A DNA stretch of 64,000 bases from the NCBI GenBank assembly GCA_029207755.1, contig JARCOQ010000008.1, positions 29,501,021 through 29,565,020 of the forward strand, in the 5' to 3' direction. Below, piece after piece: positions 49,552-61,248 of the stretch. How positions within the stretch are numbered: position 1 is the first letter of the stretch; every line of letters starts with the position of its first letter. The notes below the pieces were generated by a model that was not told the DNA's origin, ran no database searches, and was given only the letters and a program-made list of their open reading frames with translations. Both the position numbers and the translations under genes were made by a program. The stretch is from Chamaea fasciata. Taxonomy: Eukaryota > Chordata > Aves > Passeriformes > Sylviidae.

Positions 49552-50126
49552 GTAAGTTTTATTTTGTTTCCTATATCTAGTACAATTGCCTTTTAAGGTG
49601 TGATGGCTCATTTTCAAAAACATCTGTTTGTGTTGACTTGATGCTTTTACATGTCTAAGCTGAATTTAAACATAAAGTTTCCCTATAGTTACACATTTTC
49701 AGTGGGCAGCTGGATTGCACTAAGGCATTAATCATTGTCTTCTTGCAGACAACTTACTTGGGGGGCAAAATTGATGTGGTCAAGGACATCTGCCAAAATA
49801 CAGTTATGGCAGGTACTTGCCAACTGCTACAATTTACATGTTCGTGTGATGTTAGCCAAAGTATAACTCCAGAGGAAATTTCAGACCTGTCAGTGTGGGT
49901 ATAACATCTCTCACTGGCCACAACCCAGAAAGTTCCCCTTGCCTAAGTGCAGATGTGGAGAGCAGAACCGGTTACCGATTTTCGTTCTGGCTTTAGCGAA
50001 CTAAGTCTTTGATTAAACCAAAAATAAGGAAGACCAAGCAGAACATCATAGCAACTTTCTGCCACCTTTTAATAACAGAAGGGTAGCCAACATCTCATGT
50101 GGCTGCTGTGCCTCTTGCCTTCACAG
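49552..50126 (+). other. KALRN: Intron (575 bp) with a possible cryptic cassette exon
   Basis: It runs from CAT|GTAAGT to CTTCACAG|GAG. Inside, 49749-49812 is framed by a good acceptor (CTTCTTGCAG) and a GTACTT donor and is open for 21 codons; it is listed separately. Nothing else is seen. Confidence 0.9.
49749..49812 (+). other. KALRN: Candidate frame-shifting (poison) cassette exon
   Basis: 64 nt between TGTCTTCTTGCAG and GGCAG|GTACTT. In the frame delivered by the previous exon it is fully open (TTYLGGKIDVVKDICQNTVMA). The length is not a multiple of three. Inclusion would shift the next exon to +1 and reach a TGA 17 codons into it (in its CGGTCTGAG), truncating the DH domain. Nothing similar in known kalirin comes to mind, so this may simply be a chance pair of splice-like sites. 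Confidence 0.25.
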
Positions 50127-50213
50127 GAGCGGCGATTGCACATGTATGTGGTGTATTGCCAAAACAAGCCTCGGTCTGAGTATATAGTAGCTGAGTATGA
50201 AACGTACTTTGAG
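50127..50213 (+). CDS. KALRN: Kalirin exon: GEF2 DH domain
   Basis: 87 nt in phase 0 at both ends, coding for residues 315-343: [19 protein letters not shown], then [10 protein letters not shown]. The acceptor is CTTCACAG|GAG and the donor TTTGAG|GTAAGC. The [15 protein letters not shown] block is diagnostic for the kalirin/TRIO GEF2 domain. Confidence 0.96.
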
Positions 50214-50981
50214 GTAAGCACAGCTCATTATAAATTATTACTGCTTACAGCTGTGAGTCCAGGTCAAGGAGACTGTTCTGTACCCTGTGGGCTTTGCCTA
50301 AAACAAACTCCTGAAGTTTTTGATACTGCACGTGGTGCTGAGGTCTCTGCCGTACAGAGGAAGTGTTATTATTTAATTGCTTTCAAATTCTCATATTGTG
50401 AATTTCTAATAAATATTTAATTCAGTACTAACTGTGTGTGGCCTTCAGAGTACCACAAATGCACTAATTTCTGTTCCAAGTAAAGCAGGACTTTTAAATC
50501 AGTATTTTACAAACAACAGGGGAGGTGAAAGCTGTTGGAGCTGGGTGGTGCCTCTCATAAATCCCCAGTAACTCTGTCTATTTCAAGAAGTCTTTGGGAC
50601 TAGACACGTTTCGATAGTAATGTGAAAGAAGCTTTTTTAACAAGGGAAAGATGTTTCCTTTCACCCCAGAGGAGGAGGGCTGTCCTGCAGGGCTCACTTG
50701 TGAGCTAATCCCCACTGCAGTGGGAAGAGGCACCCTGAGCCCTTGCTCACTCAGCTCAGAGGGGGAGCGATGCTGTGCCTCCAGCTCGGTCACGGCTTCC
50801 ACCCAGGCTCTGCTTAAATAGGATAGGGCAGATCTTTAAATCCTCAGAAATTCCCTCTTGCAAACAAAAGATTAGGAACAGGCCAACTTTCTGTGGAAAT
50901 AAGTCTCTGCTGAGACATTTTATCGTGTTGTCTGTCTTACTCTATGATTGTTTGCAATTGTTTTTAATCCTCGTTTTTTAG
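50214..50981 (+). other. KALRN: Intron (768 bp)
   Basis: It runs from GAG|GTAAGC to CGTTTTTTAG|GAG. The exon frame stays open into the intron for about 69 codons, to a TAA at about 50418. The translated text looks like random intron sequence. Nothing else is recognised. Confidence 0.9.
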
Positions 50982-51074
50982 GAGGTTCAGCAGGAAATAA
51001 GCCAGCGGCTGACCATCAGTGACTTTCTGATTAAACCCATTCAAAGAATAACTAAATACCAGCTTCTTCTCAAG
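50982..51074 (+). CDS. KALRN: Kalirin exon: GEF2 DH core (CR3)
   Basis: 93 nt in phase 0 at both ends, coding for residues 344-374: EVQQEISQRLTISDFLIKP, then IQRITKYQLLLK. The acceptor is TTTTTTAG|GAG and the donor CTCAAG|GTGAGT. LIKPIQRITKYQLLLKD is the most conserved stretch of Dbl-homology domains (the CR3 helix) and packs against switches I and II of the Rho GTPase. The key residues are all present, so the exchange domain looks functional. Confidence 0.97.
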
Positions 51075-52148
51075 GTGAGTGAAAAAATACAGTTTGGATT
51101 AAACTCTAGTCTGCGTGTTGCATCAGATGCTGTTATTTTAAATCAGCCTTAGACGTAACTGAGGAATAAATTCATCAAATTAAGAGGAAAGAGGGGTCTG
51201 CTCTCTAGGCATGCAGTGACAGAGGCCCATGGAAAATGTCCAGAGAGCAGGAGGCCACATCTGTGCAAGTGGTTTGTAATTTAGGATAGCAAAGGGATTT
51301 TTTTTTTTTTTTTTTTTACTTTCTATTGGAGATTTTTTACAGAAGGGTACATTTCAAATAGGAATTTTCTTCCTCTGAAGTTTCAGAGCAAACTTCGAAT
51401 TTTTTTAAATTGGAGCAATGATACACAAGTGTATTGCTAAAGTCTGTCTTAGGTGCTGAATGACATGCTTCTAGTAAATGCTCTAGCCTCCATTTCTGAA
51501 TATCTGTCTTCAAATGAGCTGAAGTATTTTTTAAGAGTATTCTGTTATCTTAAAATTTGGGGAGCTCGCCGCAATTTTTTTCCCAAGGAGCCTGACCACT
51601 CTGGTTTATGCTGACTTTTCCATAATGACAATTCATCATCACTCTTGAAAATTCACCACAAGGAGTCCAAAACCAATATCCAAAATCAGGCATGTCTGAA
51701 CCCATCCTGTAATCTCCAGCAGCACCAGGGCTCTGAGCTGGTTTGTTCTCTTTTTTGAACTATACTCCAGCAGGCTGCCATCAGCCCAGGTTTGGGAATT
51801 GCACACTAGCAAAGCACAGCAGTGTGTTCCCCAAAATGCCAAAGGGAAAAGAAAAATCTTTGTGTGTGTGTGGTCTTGTGGCTTAAGAAAAGGACGAAAT
51901 AACCATTCCCAAGGTCTAACCCCAGCTTTGTCTTTTTGTCTGTGATCTTCTCAACAACCATCCACACCCCTTTTCCATATTTCTAAAGTGGTTATGACAT
52001 TCAGTAATCTCTGAAGATGAATTTATTAATATTAGCAAGTTTCTTCTCAGAAAAGCACATGCTGAATATGCTTTTTCCTTTTCAAACTGGTGCCTTTTGT
52101 TCTCTCTGTTCTGATGTGCCTTAATGCAAACCTTTCTGCTTTCTCCAG
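51075..52148 (+). other. KALRN: Intron (1.1 kb)
   Basis: It runs from AAG|GTGAGT to TTTCTCCAG|GAC. It contains a T20 homopolymer at 51298-51317 and a short (TG)n run near 51861. No coding content is seen. Confidence 0.9.
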
Positions 52149-52199
52149 GACTTCCTGAGGTACAGTGAAAAAGCTGGTCTGGAGTGCTCCGAGATAGAG
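52149..52199 (+). CDS. KALRN: Kalirin exon: GEF2 DH domain (small exon)
   Basis: 51 nt in phase 0 at both ends, coding for residues 375-391: DFLRYSEKAGLECSEIE. The acceptor is TTCTCCAG|GAC and the donor ATAGAG|GTACAT. KDFLRYSEKAGL continues the CR3 helix into the loop before the last DH helix. Skipping it would keep the frame but delete part of the exchange core. Confidence 0.95.
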
Positions 52200-52505
52200 G
52201 TACATTTTCATGCCCTGGACAATAGGGCTAATGGGACTTTGTGTGGAGAAATGAAAACCCCAGTATTCCTTTGACAATAGCTGAAGATCCTGCTGGTATT
52301 CTAAATGTGGTATTTCTCTTAGCTTAAATCAGAACTAAAAGTCCTGCATTTTAGCCCTGCACCATCCTCTTTGAGGCATCTATTCATGAGGGCCTTGCCA
52401 GGAGTCACTCCAGCAATCGTGCTATTGAACTTCATTATTTGACACTGTGCTTTCAGGAACCCTCTGGTTCTCTTGTAATAATGCAACATCCCTTTTCCTC
52501 CACAG
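52200..52505 (+). other. KALRN: Intron (306 bp)
   Basis: It runs from GAG|GTACAT to TCCTCCACAG|AAA. This is the shortest intron in the window, and no feature is seen within it. Confidence 0.9.
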
Positions 52506-52583
52506 AAAGCAGTTGAATTAATGTGCCTTGTACCAAAACGTTGCAATGACATGATGAACCTGGGTCGTCTCCAAGGCTTTGAG
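52506..52583 (+). CDS. KALRN: Kalirin exon: last helix of the GEF2 DH domain
   Basis: 78 nt in phase 0 at both ends, coding for residues 392-417: KAVELMCLVPKRCNDMMNLG, then RLQGFE. The acceptor is CTCCACAG|AAA and the donor TTTGAG|GTATGC. The PKRCNDMMN helix is the C-terminal DH helix that links to the PH domain; its Asn-Asp and Met-Asn residues usually contact switch II. Confidence 0.96.
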
Positions 52584-53441
52584 GTATGCATTTGCATTCT
52601 TCTTATAATAACAACTAGGAAAGGAAAATTACTTTCTATGATTTTCTCTACAATCTACCTAAGCTACTTATCTAGGGCTTGTTCTTCTGCAGTGCTGAGC
52701 TGCACGCTTTGGTGAGGTTTCAAAGGTGGGGGAGTGACGCACTTCTTGCTCTAAATTTGTGACAATTCATATTGTTTCTTCAAAATGTGAGGTCTGTAAA
52801 AGCTTTTTCAAGCTTTAATGAGACTTATTATATCTATTACCAGAGCAAAATAAGTGATGAACCAGCCTGCTTTGCATATTAGTAAGGTCACCTGGCATTA
52901 ACATGTTAACAGGTCCCACCAAGGTCAGCAACATCCAGGAGGGGACTTGGGAGTTACAACCCCGCAGGGTACAGCTTGTGGCTTGTAACTAATCCAGTGT
53001 AGGCTTTGGGGAGAGGTCTTATCTCCAGAATGAGTTAAGATTTGCCTTACTGTCTGATGCACTGCAAACAGGTTGCTCCTGGCTTTTGCACATTCAGAGG
53101 TGTTGTGTCAGACTGCTGGCTTAGGGCACGATGGAGAGCTCTTGGCTGGAGCACTACTGAAACATAATGGGAACAGGGTATGAAATGCAGTGTACAAAAC
53201 AGTCTGCTTGAGACCTCTTGCTTTTGGCTTTATATACACAGTGACACTGAGAGCAAGGAAAACCAGTGTTGTTTGTCTTCAACTGAGGTCACCATTTACT
53301 GGATTGCTACTTTGATAACTTAGAGGGAATATGTCTCACATGAACGCCTGGAAAACCTGGGCTGCCTGAAACAGAGCATATCACCTTGTGGGATCATAGT
53401 GGGTCAGGGTTTGTAATGCTGGTGCCTTGTCTGCTTCCCAG
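52584..53441 (+). other. KALRN: Intron (858 bp)
   Basis: It runs from GAG|GTATGC to TGCTTCCCAG|GGC. No coding content, recognised repeat or RNA gene is seen. Confidence 0.9.
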
Positions 53442-53627
53442 GGCAAACTGACAGCTCAAGGCAAGCTGCTGCAGCAGGACACCTTCTATGTGACGGAGCA
53501 GGATTCCGGGGTTCAGTCTCGGCCCAAGGAGCGCAGGGTGTTTCTCTTTGAGCAAATAGTTATTTTCAGTGAACTCCTTAGAAAAGGATCTCTAACGCCA
53601 GGCTACATGTTCAAGAAAAGCATAAAG
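53442..53627 (+). CDS. KALRN: Kalirin exon: GEF2 PH domain, N-terminal strands
   Basis: 186 nt in phase 0 at both ends, coding for residues 418-479: GKLTAQGKLLQQDTFYVTE, then ERRVFLFEQIVIFSELLRK, ending MFKKSIK. The acceptor is CTTCCCAG|GGC and the donor ATAAAG|GTAAGA. The ERRVFLFEQIVIFSE strand pair is the PH signature of Dbl-family proteins. Tandem DH-PH architecture means the PH domain modulates exchange and lipid or partner contact, known for the family but not shown by sequence. The frame stays open a further 12 codons into the intron, which is not meaningful. Confidence 0.97.
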
Positions 53628-56600
53628 GTAAGAAATGCGGAGGGAGAAGCATATTCTGTTTGATGGTCATGTAAGGTTCATCCTGTCGTAGGAGACGGCA
53701 ATGTGCAGGAAACATTTGCATTTACCTTTCCAGTGGATCAGAAGCTATTTAAGATCATCTTTAAATAAACCACTGGGTGTCTAAATTTATTGGGTAATTT
53801 TTTCAGGAAACACAGCCAGGGCAGGTCCTCTATCATTCATAGGTCTGAATTAGCAAATATCGATACAAAACCTGCAGTAGTCAAAGGAAGTTTACAATAG
53901 TTGCTTTTATGCATGATCATAAAAGGTAAATGAAGGTACAGTATCCAAAACAGTCATTTTAGGCCAAACTATAAGTCAATACTAAGCCTTGATATGATAT
54001 TTCTGGAAATACTCTCCCTAATTCAAGTGAGGGCTCTTAGTACAAATATAGATGTTGCAAGAATGTTTCAAAGACAAATAAAACCACAAATAATTCTAAA
54101 AATACAGCTCTGAGGAATTATAAAACCAGCTAAACTATGAAGAGAGTTTCGAGAAATTAGTTTTGGTTTTAAATAATCTGTCCAGATTATGGGGCTGGGG
54201 CTAAAAGTAAAAACTGAAAGTAACCAGTGAAAATACTTTGTTTAACAAATGCAAAGTTAACCTGTGAAATGGTCAGTGAAGGTGAATGAGTGCTGCACAT
54301 CTCCTGGTAGAACAGCCTTTGCTGTGCCTGCAGAAAGAGCAAAATCACTGGTTCATTTGAATTTCTGGGTCGTTCAAAGCTGAGAAACCAGTCTGCCATT
54401 GATTTCCTTTTCAAAGATACAGGTTAAGAGACATGGGAGAATGCATTGTGTTTGCTCTAAATTTTAAATGGTGCATTAATATGAAAAAGAACACTATCAG
54501 CTGAAATAATGCATATTAACATATATAACTAAACAAATTTATGGTAAACAGTGCATTTACTGAAATGAGGTTGTCTTCTTGGCTGATGGAAACAGCATTT
54601 ACTGAAAAGCCTATATCCATTTGCAAATCAGTGTATTTTATAGTTTCCAACCAAATAATAGGCTATAACGGGAAAACTCAAAGTGTACAAATAAACAATC
54701 ATCTTGATTTAGTTGATCAGCTTTGATTTTATCTTTTTGATGATTTAAATCATTTTTAAAATTGGAGATGGAAATAGTATGAATCATTTTTACTTCAGTT
54801 TATTGTATATATAACAATGAGGCTTTTATCTGCAGGAAACAATTCCTGAATTGTATATTGTAGATAAAGAGAGAAAAATAAATCTCTCCTAATGTCAATA
54901 AAATTAGCTTGCCTCAAGGGTATGAGCTGCTTTTCTAGGTGCACAGCCCACGAAAGGAATGCTGTTCCCACTGCCTGAGTTTAAAATTTTCATGTGATAA
55001 TTTTCCAGCCTCTTTTCTTCCACTTGGCAAACAGCTTATTCTCCTGTTGAGTGTCTACTGCAACTGTGGGATCCCCTGTGGCTCCATGTGTGTCTCCTCG
55101 CCTCAGCATGGAGTTTGTGTGCCAGCAGCTCTCACACCCTCCCTCCCAGCCCCACTTCAGCTTCTCACTGCTTTTGCATTTGTCTCTTTCCCACAGCGAG
55201 GAGCTGTGGCTCTCAGTGGAGCAGGACCATTCCCTGCCTCCCTGGGCTCTGGGCAGGACCATTCCCTGCCTCCCTGGGCTCTGGGCAGGACCATTCCCTG
55301 CCTCCCTGGGCTCTGGGCAGGACCATTCCCTGCCTCCCTGGGCTCTGGGCAGGACCATTCCCTGCTTCCCTGGGCTCTGGGCAGGACCATTCCCTGCTTC
55401 CCTGGGCTCTGGACAGGACCATTCCCTGCCTCCCTGGGCTCTGGGCAGGACCATTCCCTGCCTCCCTGGACTCTGGGCAGGACCATTCCCTGCCTCCCTG
55501 GGCTCTGAGCATCCTCACCTCGCAGTGGGGCCTCCACCTGAGCCAGCACCACAGATCCCGTTTCTTTCCTCTGTCACAGCCAAAGAGTAAAAAGTGCATA
55601 TGACTTCAAATGCAGCTGTTCTAGTCTGTCAGTGAGATGGGACTCCCATATATTGATCTCCAAGCTTTGTCACACTCAAACTGTGACAGAAGCTTCAGCA
55701 TTTTGTCCTGCATTAGCAAAAAACCCTTTTTTACACAATAAGGTCCGTAGTGTTGAGAAATGGCATACCCTTCTCAGTGACTTCTCACCTGAATACCTTT
55801 CAGCCTCTCAAAACACCTAAGTGGAAGCCTTGATGAATGCATCTCCCTGAGACACAAATAGGAGGTTAGGGGATTCTGTGTGTCTTTTACCTGGAGTCAT
55901 ACCAGGATTAGTTTGGCTATCACCCAGAGGAAAACGAGCTCAGATCAGGAGCAAGAGACCTGTCCAGGCCTTTCCTTGGTCAGGGGAGTTCCTGCTTGTC
56001 ACTGTAACTTCACAGGGACCCCCAGAAACAAAGGAAGATGCTAATTCCATCGTGCAGTTTGAATGCTGGACAGTATTCTGATGTGGAGTGGATCTCCATA
56101 CCTTGACAGATACTCAGAGCAATTGGAGATGGATTTCTCCTAGGGGACATTACTGCCTTAGTCTTCAGAGGTGTCTGCTTTTGACATGAAGACACTCCCT
56201 CTCTTGTTTTTTTTTTGGGAGGCTGTGCCCCAAACCTATTCTTGTTTACTACCCTAAGTATCTTAGGAAAAGCTAAAGTTATGAGTACTCTTAAAACAGA
56301 AGCCTCCCAAGGGCAGGACAGCATCCAAAATTCCCATCCATGTGATTTCCAGAAAGGGTATCTGTGACTACAGTCAAGTGAAGTGATTGCACACAGATGA
56401 CTCTAATCTGCTAGAAATAAGATCTGCTGGAGCATCTTTTTTTTCATTATATCCCTGTGCACAGTCCATTCCATTTTTTAAATGTGCTAATGACTGAGAC
56501 TTTCTTATCAGAGGACACGAAATATAAACACTTATTTAAATTGGAGGATTGATAGACTTTATTAACATATTAATAGGAACATTTTTGGTCTATTTATGGG

Positions 56601-56887
56601 TTTCAGGAAATTTAAAGCACACCAGTCAGGTCTGTGTTACTTAGAATAGAAGTTGTAATTCAAGACAAGGCAGGTGGATGTCTGGTACATCTGTCAGAGC
56701 TTTATTAAGCATCATATTTAAGATTTGGATTTATCTGGTTATATCTAGATGAGACAAATTCTTCTTATTATGATCTAACAGTTCGTTATTGGACTTAATT
56801 ATTTTCAGGAACATTTCACAACAATTTTGATTCTTGTGTAATGTTAACTCCTGCTCTCTGTAAAATGCTTACCTTGGCTTGTTTCAG
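53628..56887 (+). other. KALRN: Intron (3.3 kb) with a 32-bp minisatellite
   Basis: It runs from AAG|GTAAGA to CTTGTTTCAG|ATG. The main content is the tandem array at 55221-55508. The region 53.9-54.9 kb is very AT-rich. No coding content is seen outside repeat-driven frames. Confidence 0.9.
55221..55508. repeat. 32-bp minisatellite, 9 copies
   Basis: The unit begins 'gcaggaccattccctgcc' and ends 'ctgggctctgg'. It starts at 55221 and recurs every 32 bp through 55477, nine copies in all, with single-base variants such as 'gcttccc' in copies 5 and 6. It is in an intron between the two PH-domain exons. Frames stay open on both strands because 32 is not a multiple of three, giving spurious Pro/Leu/Gly-rich ORFs. 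Confidence 0.96.
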
Positions 56888-57059
56888 ATGAACTACCTTA
56901 TCATTGAAGAAAATGTGGACAATGATCCCTGCAAGTTTGCTCTAATGAGCCGGGAAACATCAGAGAGAGTCATTTTGCAGGCAGCTAATCCAGAAATTCA
57001 GCAAGCTTGGGTACAGGACATCAACCAGGTCCTGGACACACAACGAGATTTCCTGAATG
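56888..57059 (+). CDS. KALRN: Kalirin exon: GEF2 PH domain, C-terminal half
   Basis: 172 nt, entered in phase 0 and left in phase 1, coding for residues 480-536 and the first base of Ala537: MNYLIIEENVDNDPCKFALM, then SRETSERVILQAANPEIQQA, ending WVQDINQVLDTQRDFLN. The acceptor is TTGTTTCAG|ATG and the donor AATG|GTACGT. The Trp in QAWVQDINQVL is the invariant residue of the closing PH helix. Confidence 0.97.
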
Positions 57060-60000
57060 GTACGTACATGGTCTTTGCTCTGTTTCCCAAACTTAAATGC
57101 TAAATGGGATTTAGAATCTTTATGTCCTTGTTTCCTCTGTGAGAAAATTATTGAGCCACTTCTGCATGTGTCAGTTGGGCTCATGTTCCCCAGGTCCCTC
57201 CGTGGGTAGTGCTTTTGGTGGTGGTACTTTTGTACTGGGGTTTGCAGAGCTCTGTCACCTGGTGCTTTCCGTTGTACACTGAGATTTTAAATCTGAAGCC
57301 ATCTCAAGATCATGATGAAGCCGAGTTGTCACTGTGTCTACGCAGCATCTCATTTACTCAGAGCAAGGTTTATCCCCAAGAGCTTCCTGTCAGACATTGC
57401 TGTGTGCTACCAGCTGATGATGTGAGCTGGGATAAAGGCTGCATCACCCCTACAGGTCCCAGCTTTCAATTAAAAAAAAAACCCAAAGGAAAGGGCAAGG
57501 AAACAAGGGCAAGGGCTTGTTTCTCCATGGGAGCTGTGCATGAGAAGGGGCCTTTCCAAAGTATCCTTTTCGAAAGTATCAGCTTCGCTGTAGAAATACA
57601 TTTGAGGTGGTCTGAAATATTTCAAATTAAAACTATGTTTCAAAAAAAAAAAAAACCCCTCACAAACCAGACACACACACACAATCAAAAAATGTGTAAT
57701 TTGAAAATACAGAGGACTAAAATTCAGTTAACAGTTTTAGCTTGTTCTTGCTTCTGAGTGTACGAGGGTAAGAGAAGGGAACAGGACTAGAGAAAGAATC
57801 TAAAAATAGTATCTCTTTTGTTTGTGGGGAAGCAACAAAGTAACTCTGGATGCCTCCAAGATTGCTTTCTGCTATTCATTTCAAAACAGCTTATTTTATG
57901 GAACTTATATTCGAATTCTATATTTAATTGCTTAATACATGTTCAATAAGACATATTTGCTTGAATCAAGATGTTTGGGCTTGGCACAGCATGTTAGTTT
58001 TTGTTGGTTTTTTTGTTGTTTTTGTTTTTAGGGGTTTTTTGTGGGTGGGAGTTGTTATTTGGTTTTGTGGATTTTTTTTGTTGCAAAATGGGAAGAGGCT
58101 CTTTCGGTTCTCATCAAAGCAAAGGTTCCCTTTTCTTCAACGTGGAGGTTTTAAAAATTTTAATTCAGCTTAATTTTACATTTCAGAAGTTAACTGGGAA
58201 GGGGCTACATGCAAAAGTTGTTTGTGACAGTTCAGAATCTACGTCTGAGCTGAGAAGGGAAATGTATTTCACCCATGGTGCCACAACTTGATACCGGAAT
58301 TTTGTGACTTGGAATAGAAATGGCCTCATACAACCATTGTAAAATTATTCCTTAAGTCCATGGGTGAGATGAAGAGTCTAAATTACCCAGTTTGACCAGT
58401 TGGTACCAAAACTTGATGGGTTTATGTCACTGCAGTCGGCTTTGACTGAGGAATTACTGGACTAAAATAAGTTCCACTAACAGTTAGCAACAGACTTTTT
58501 TTTTTTTTTAAAGCCTTGTGAGAGCTCTTCAGGCACTAATGCAGGGTTTTTCTGTCCCTTCTGTATCTTTCTTGCTTGTTCTTTTTATTTTTTAAGTATT
58601 CCATCTTATCTTCACAGGACTTACTGCCCTGTGGGCCTCTTTTTCTACTGAGGCATCTTCATAGCCCCTATTCAGTCTATCTTCCATGAAGCCAGCAAGC
58701 AATTTGATGGATTAGGAACATAGTCATCACTATCTCTAAAGCAAAAGTAAAAATAGATTCCTATTAAAACACAAGCTTAAGGATTTACCTTAAAACTATA
58801 AATAAGAAAATGATACTGTATCCAGTAGAGCCTGTCCAGTCCAGAATATTTTAAGTGGCTTTTAGAATGTAATCTTATTGAGACTGAATAATCTTTAAAT
58901 ATGTTCTTTAGCTTTGCATTTCATTAAAGCAGATGTTTTCTGTCCTTAAAATCATATTAAATCCATGCTGAGCCAATGCTGCATAAACTTAATAACAAAA
59001 TATTCCCCTAGAGTTCTTGCCTAAGCTGTCTCTGACTTTTCTCTCTTCACCAGGGAAGTCCTAGAGAGTAGAGGCTATGTGCAAAGCATGGGAAACTTCA
59101 TTAATGTAAAAGTGGAATATTCAAGTTTTTTATATTTTTCCATGGGGGAAAAGTAAAAGCTGCTAAGCTTGAGAAACAGACTGTGCATCAAATGATGGGC
59201 TGTTGTGACTGTTCTTTAGGGAGCAAGCTGTAAAGAAAATCTGTCACTGCTGGACATGATTCATCAGGAAAGTTCCATTCATCTGTACCTTTTTAGAATC
59301 ATATTTTATGGGGAGAATTTGAGACAGAAAGAGAGAACATGCAAGTAGAGGGACTTTGACTTTTGCCAGAAGCTTCTAAGAATACTGAGAGATGTTTAAC
59401 AGGAGGCTGGAAGCCAGGCATCACTGTGATAGTTCATGGTGGAATTAGTAGTCAGAAATGGACACTCAACTAAACACCCTTTAAAAGTACTGAGTACAGT
59501 AGATTGTTTCAAGATAGATTGATAAGTATCCATTCAAATCTTACTGCTAGTGACCTTGCAGCCTTATTTACTGTATACAATAGAAAAATGTCACTGTCAA
59601 AATCATTGTCAAAGTTCTCCTCAGCCTGCCTTGCCCTCTGTGGCTGGTCTGCAGCAGGATCAAACCATTTCCAGCTGCAGCTGAGGTAAGCAAATGAAAC
59701 TGGCAGTCACTGTGTCATAGGTACAATCTGCTTTTGTGACAAGGGTCAGGTTTTAGAGACACGTAATCTTCCAGATTGCTTCAGATCTATGTCTGTGTCC
59801 TTTTGAAGAAAATGGTGATCTGGCATCCTCCTTGATTTTTTTTTTTCCAATCATTTGTCCTTTAGTATGAAGTGATTTCTTGAGCTGTCCTGCCTTTCTC
59901 TGGAAGGGGAATGCTAGAGTGTGTGCTGTATAGTGCTGAGCTTTTCTGTTTTTCTTTCCTTTTCATTTTGTTGGGAAAGACATTCCTTCTCTTGTGGTTC

Positions 60001-61009
60001 CCTGGTGGGGCTGATGCTGTGACATTATGTTCTCTGTCTGCCTCTTGCTAGACTAGTCCCTCTGCATTCCAGTAGGTTTAGTCTGGTGCATGTACACAGT
60101 ATTAACTGACTATAAATCATCTGGTAAGGCCACATGACATGCAAAAAACCAAGCCCATAGGTCTGGGGCTGGTAGCCTGAGCCTAGCAAATCTGCTCACA
60201 GCAAATCTGCTGTGAGTCCCAGCCCTGATCCCTTCTCCTCCAAACATAACAAATTATTTTTTTATGATCTGGATTTTTTTTTCCTTCCGTTTCCCAGTGC
60301 AAGCTCTCTCCATGATGATAAAATCTACTCTCACAAGCAGACTTTATTTTTTATGGCTTATGAAGCTGTTTAGTGTTGCCTGTTGGGTGTCTTCTGGAGA
60401 GGTTTGGACTGCTAGGATGAATGTCTGGGTGCCATCTATACTTCCTCACTTGCTGGAAAGTGTTCCAGCAGTTTCCTTGGACCAAAGCAGTTAATGTAGA
60501 AAGCAAACTGAGAGCCAAGTTGCAGTGCATCACATCTGAAGAGTATTTCGTAGTCACACTTTCTTGGGAATATGCAAATGAGACTTGGAGGTCTTGACCT
60601 GTGTTTTCTGATGTTAGCAAAATTCACTGCAAATGTGCTGTGCACCTCTTAGTCAGGTTTTCATTTATTTTGACTACAGAATGTGATTAATTTGTGCAAT
60701 TTCCAAGAAAATGAATGCAATTATGTATGCTATAAATGGCAAACATTTTAGCCTACTCACCGTGTAGGTCAGGGAAGCTGTTCTTGACATCTGCATGGAG
60801 TGCTGTGTTCAGTTCACACACAGCACAGTGTAAAGTGCTTGTGTCCTGTCTAGCCATGAATGTGCTTCCATGGGCGGCATCTCCTGTTCCCGTTTGGTTT
60901 GCAGCATATGGCTCTGTTCTGTTTGAACCATCCCACCTGTTTTGAACACCCCTGCAGCCCCTGGCAAGGCTGTTGGGAGCCCGTGACTGACTCTTGTCCT
61001 CTCTCGCAG
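57060..61009 (+). other. KALRN: Intron (4.0 kb)
   Basis: It runs from AATG|GTACGT to CCTCTCTCGCAG|CG. It contains short A tracts near 57471 and 57642, a short (CA)n run near 57670 and a perfect 9-bp inverted repeat at 60195-60216. No coding content is seen. Confidence 0.9.
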
Positions 61010-61248
61010 CGCTGCAGTCGCCCATCGAGTACCAACGCAAGGAGAACAGCTCAGCGGTGCTGCGGCCCCAGGCTGGCAGGGTCCCTCAGCCCAACACCAG
61101 GCCCCATTCTTCTATCCCAGTAGGGTCTGAGAAGCCTCTGAAGGCTACGAGCCGTAACCCATCTCTCCCACCCCTGAAGATATCTACCTCCAACGGCAGC
61201 ACAGGGTATGAGCACTCACAGCCCGGAGACAAGTATGAACAAAGCAAG
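61010..61248 (+). CDS. KALRN: Kalirin exon: proline-rich linker between PH and SH3
   Basis: 239 nt that complete Ala537 and give residues 538-616: LQSPIEYQRKENSSAVLRP, then GSEKPLKATSRNPSLPPLKI, ending QPGDKYEQSK. The acceptor is TCTCGCAG|CG and the donor AGCAAG|GTACTG. LQSPIEYQRK is shared with TRIO. PSLPPLK is a candidate SH3 ligand that could fold back on the following SH3 domain, which is inference. CpG content is higher than in neighbouring exons. Confidence 0.95.

Noticed and set aside
54939..55603. Long frames on both strands near 55 kb
   Set aside because: They are explained by the 32-bp minisatellite; the peptide simply repeats every 32 residues in each frame.
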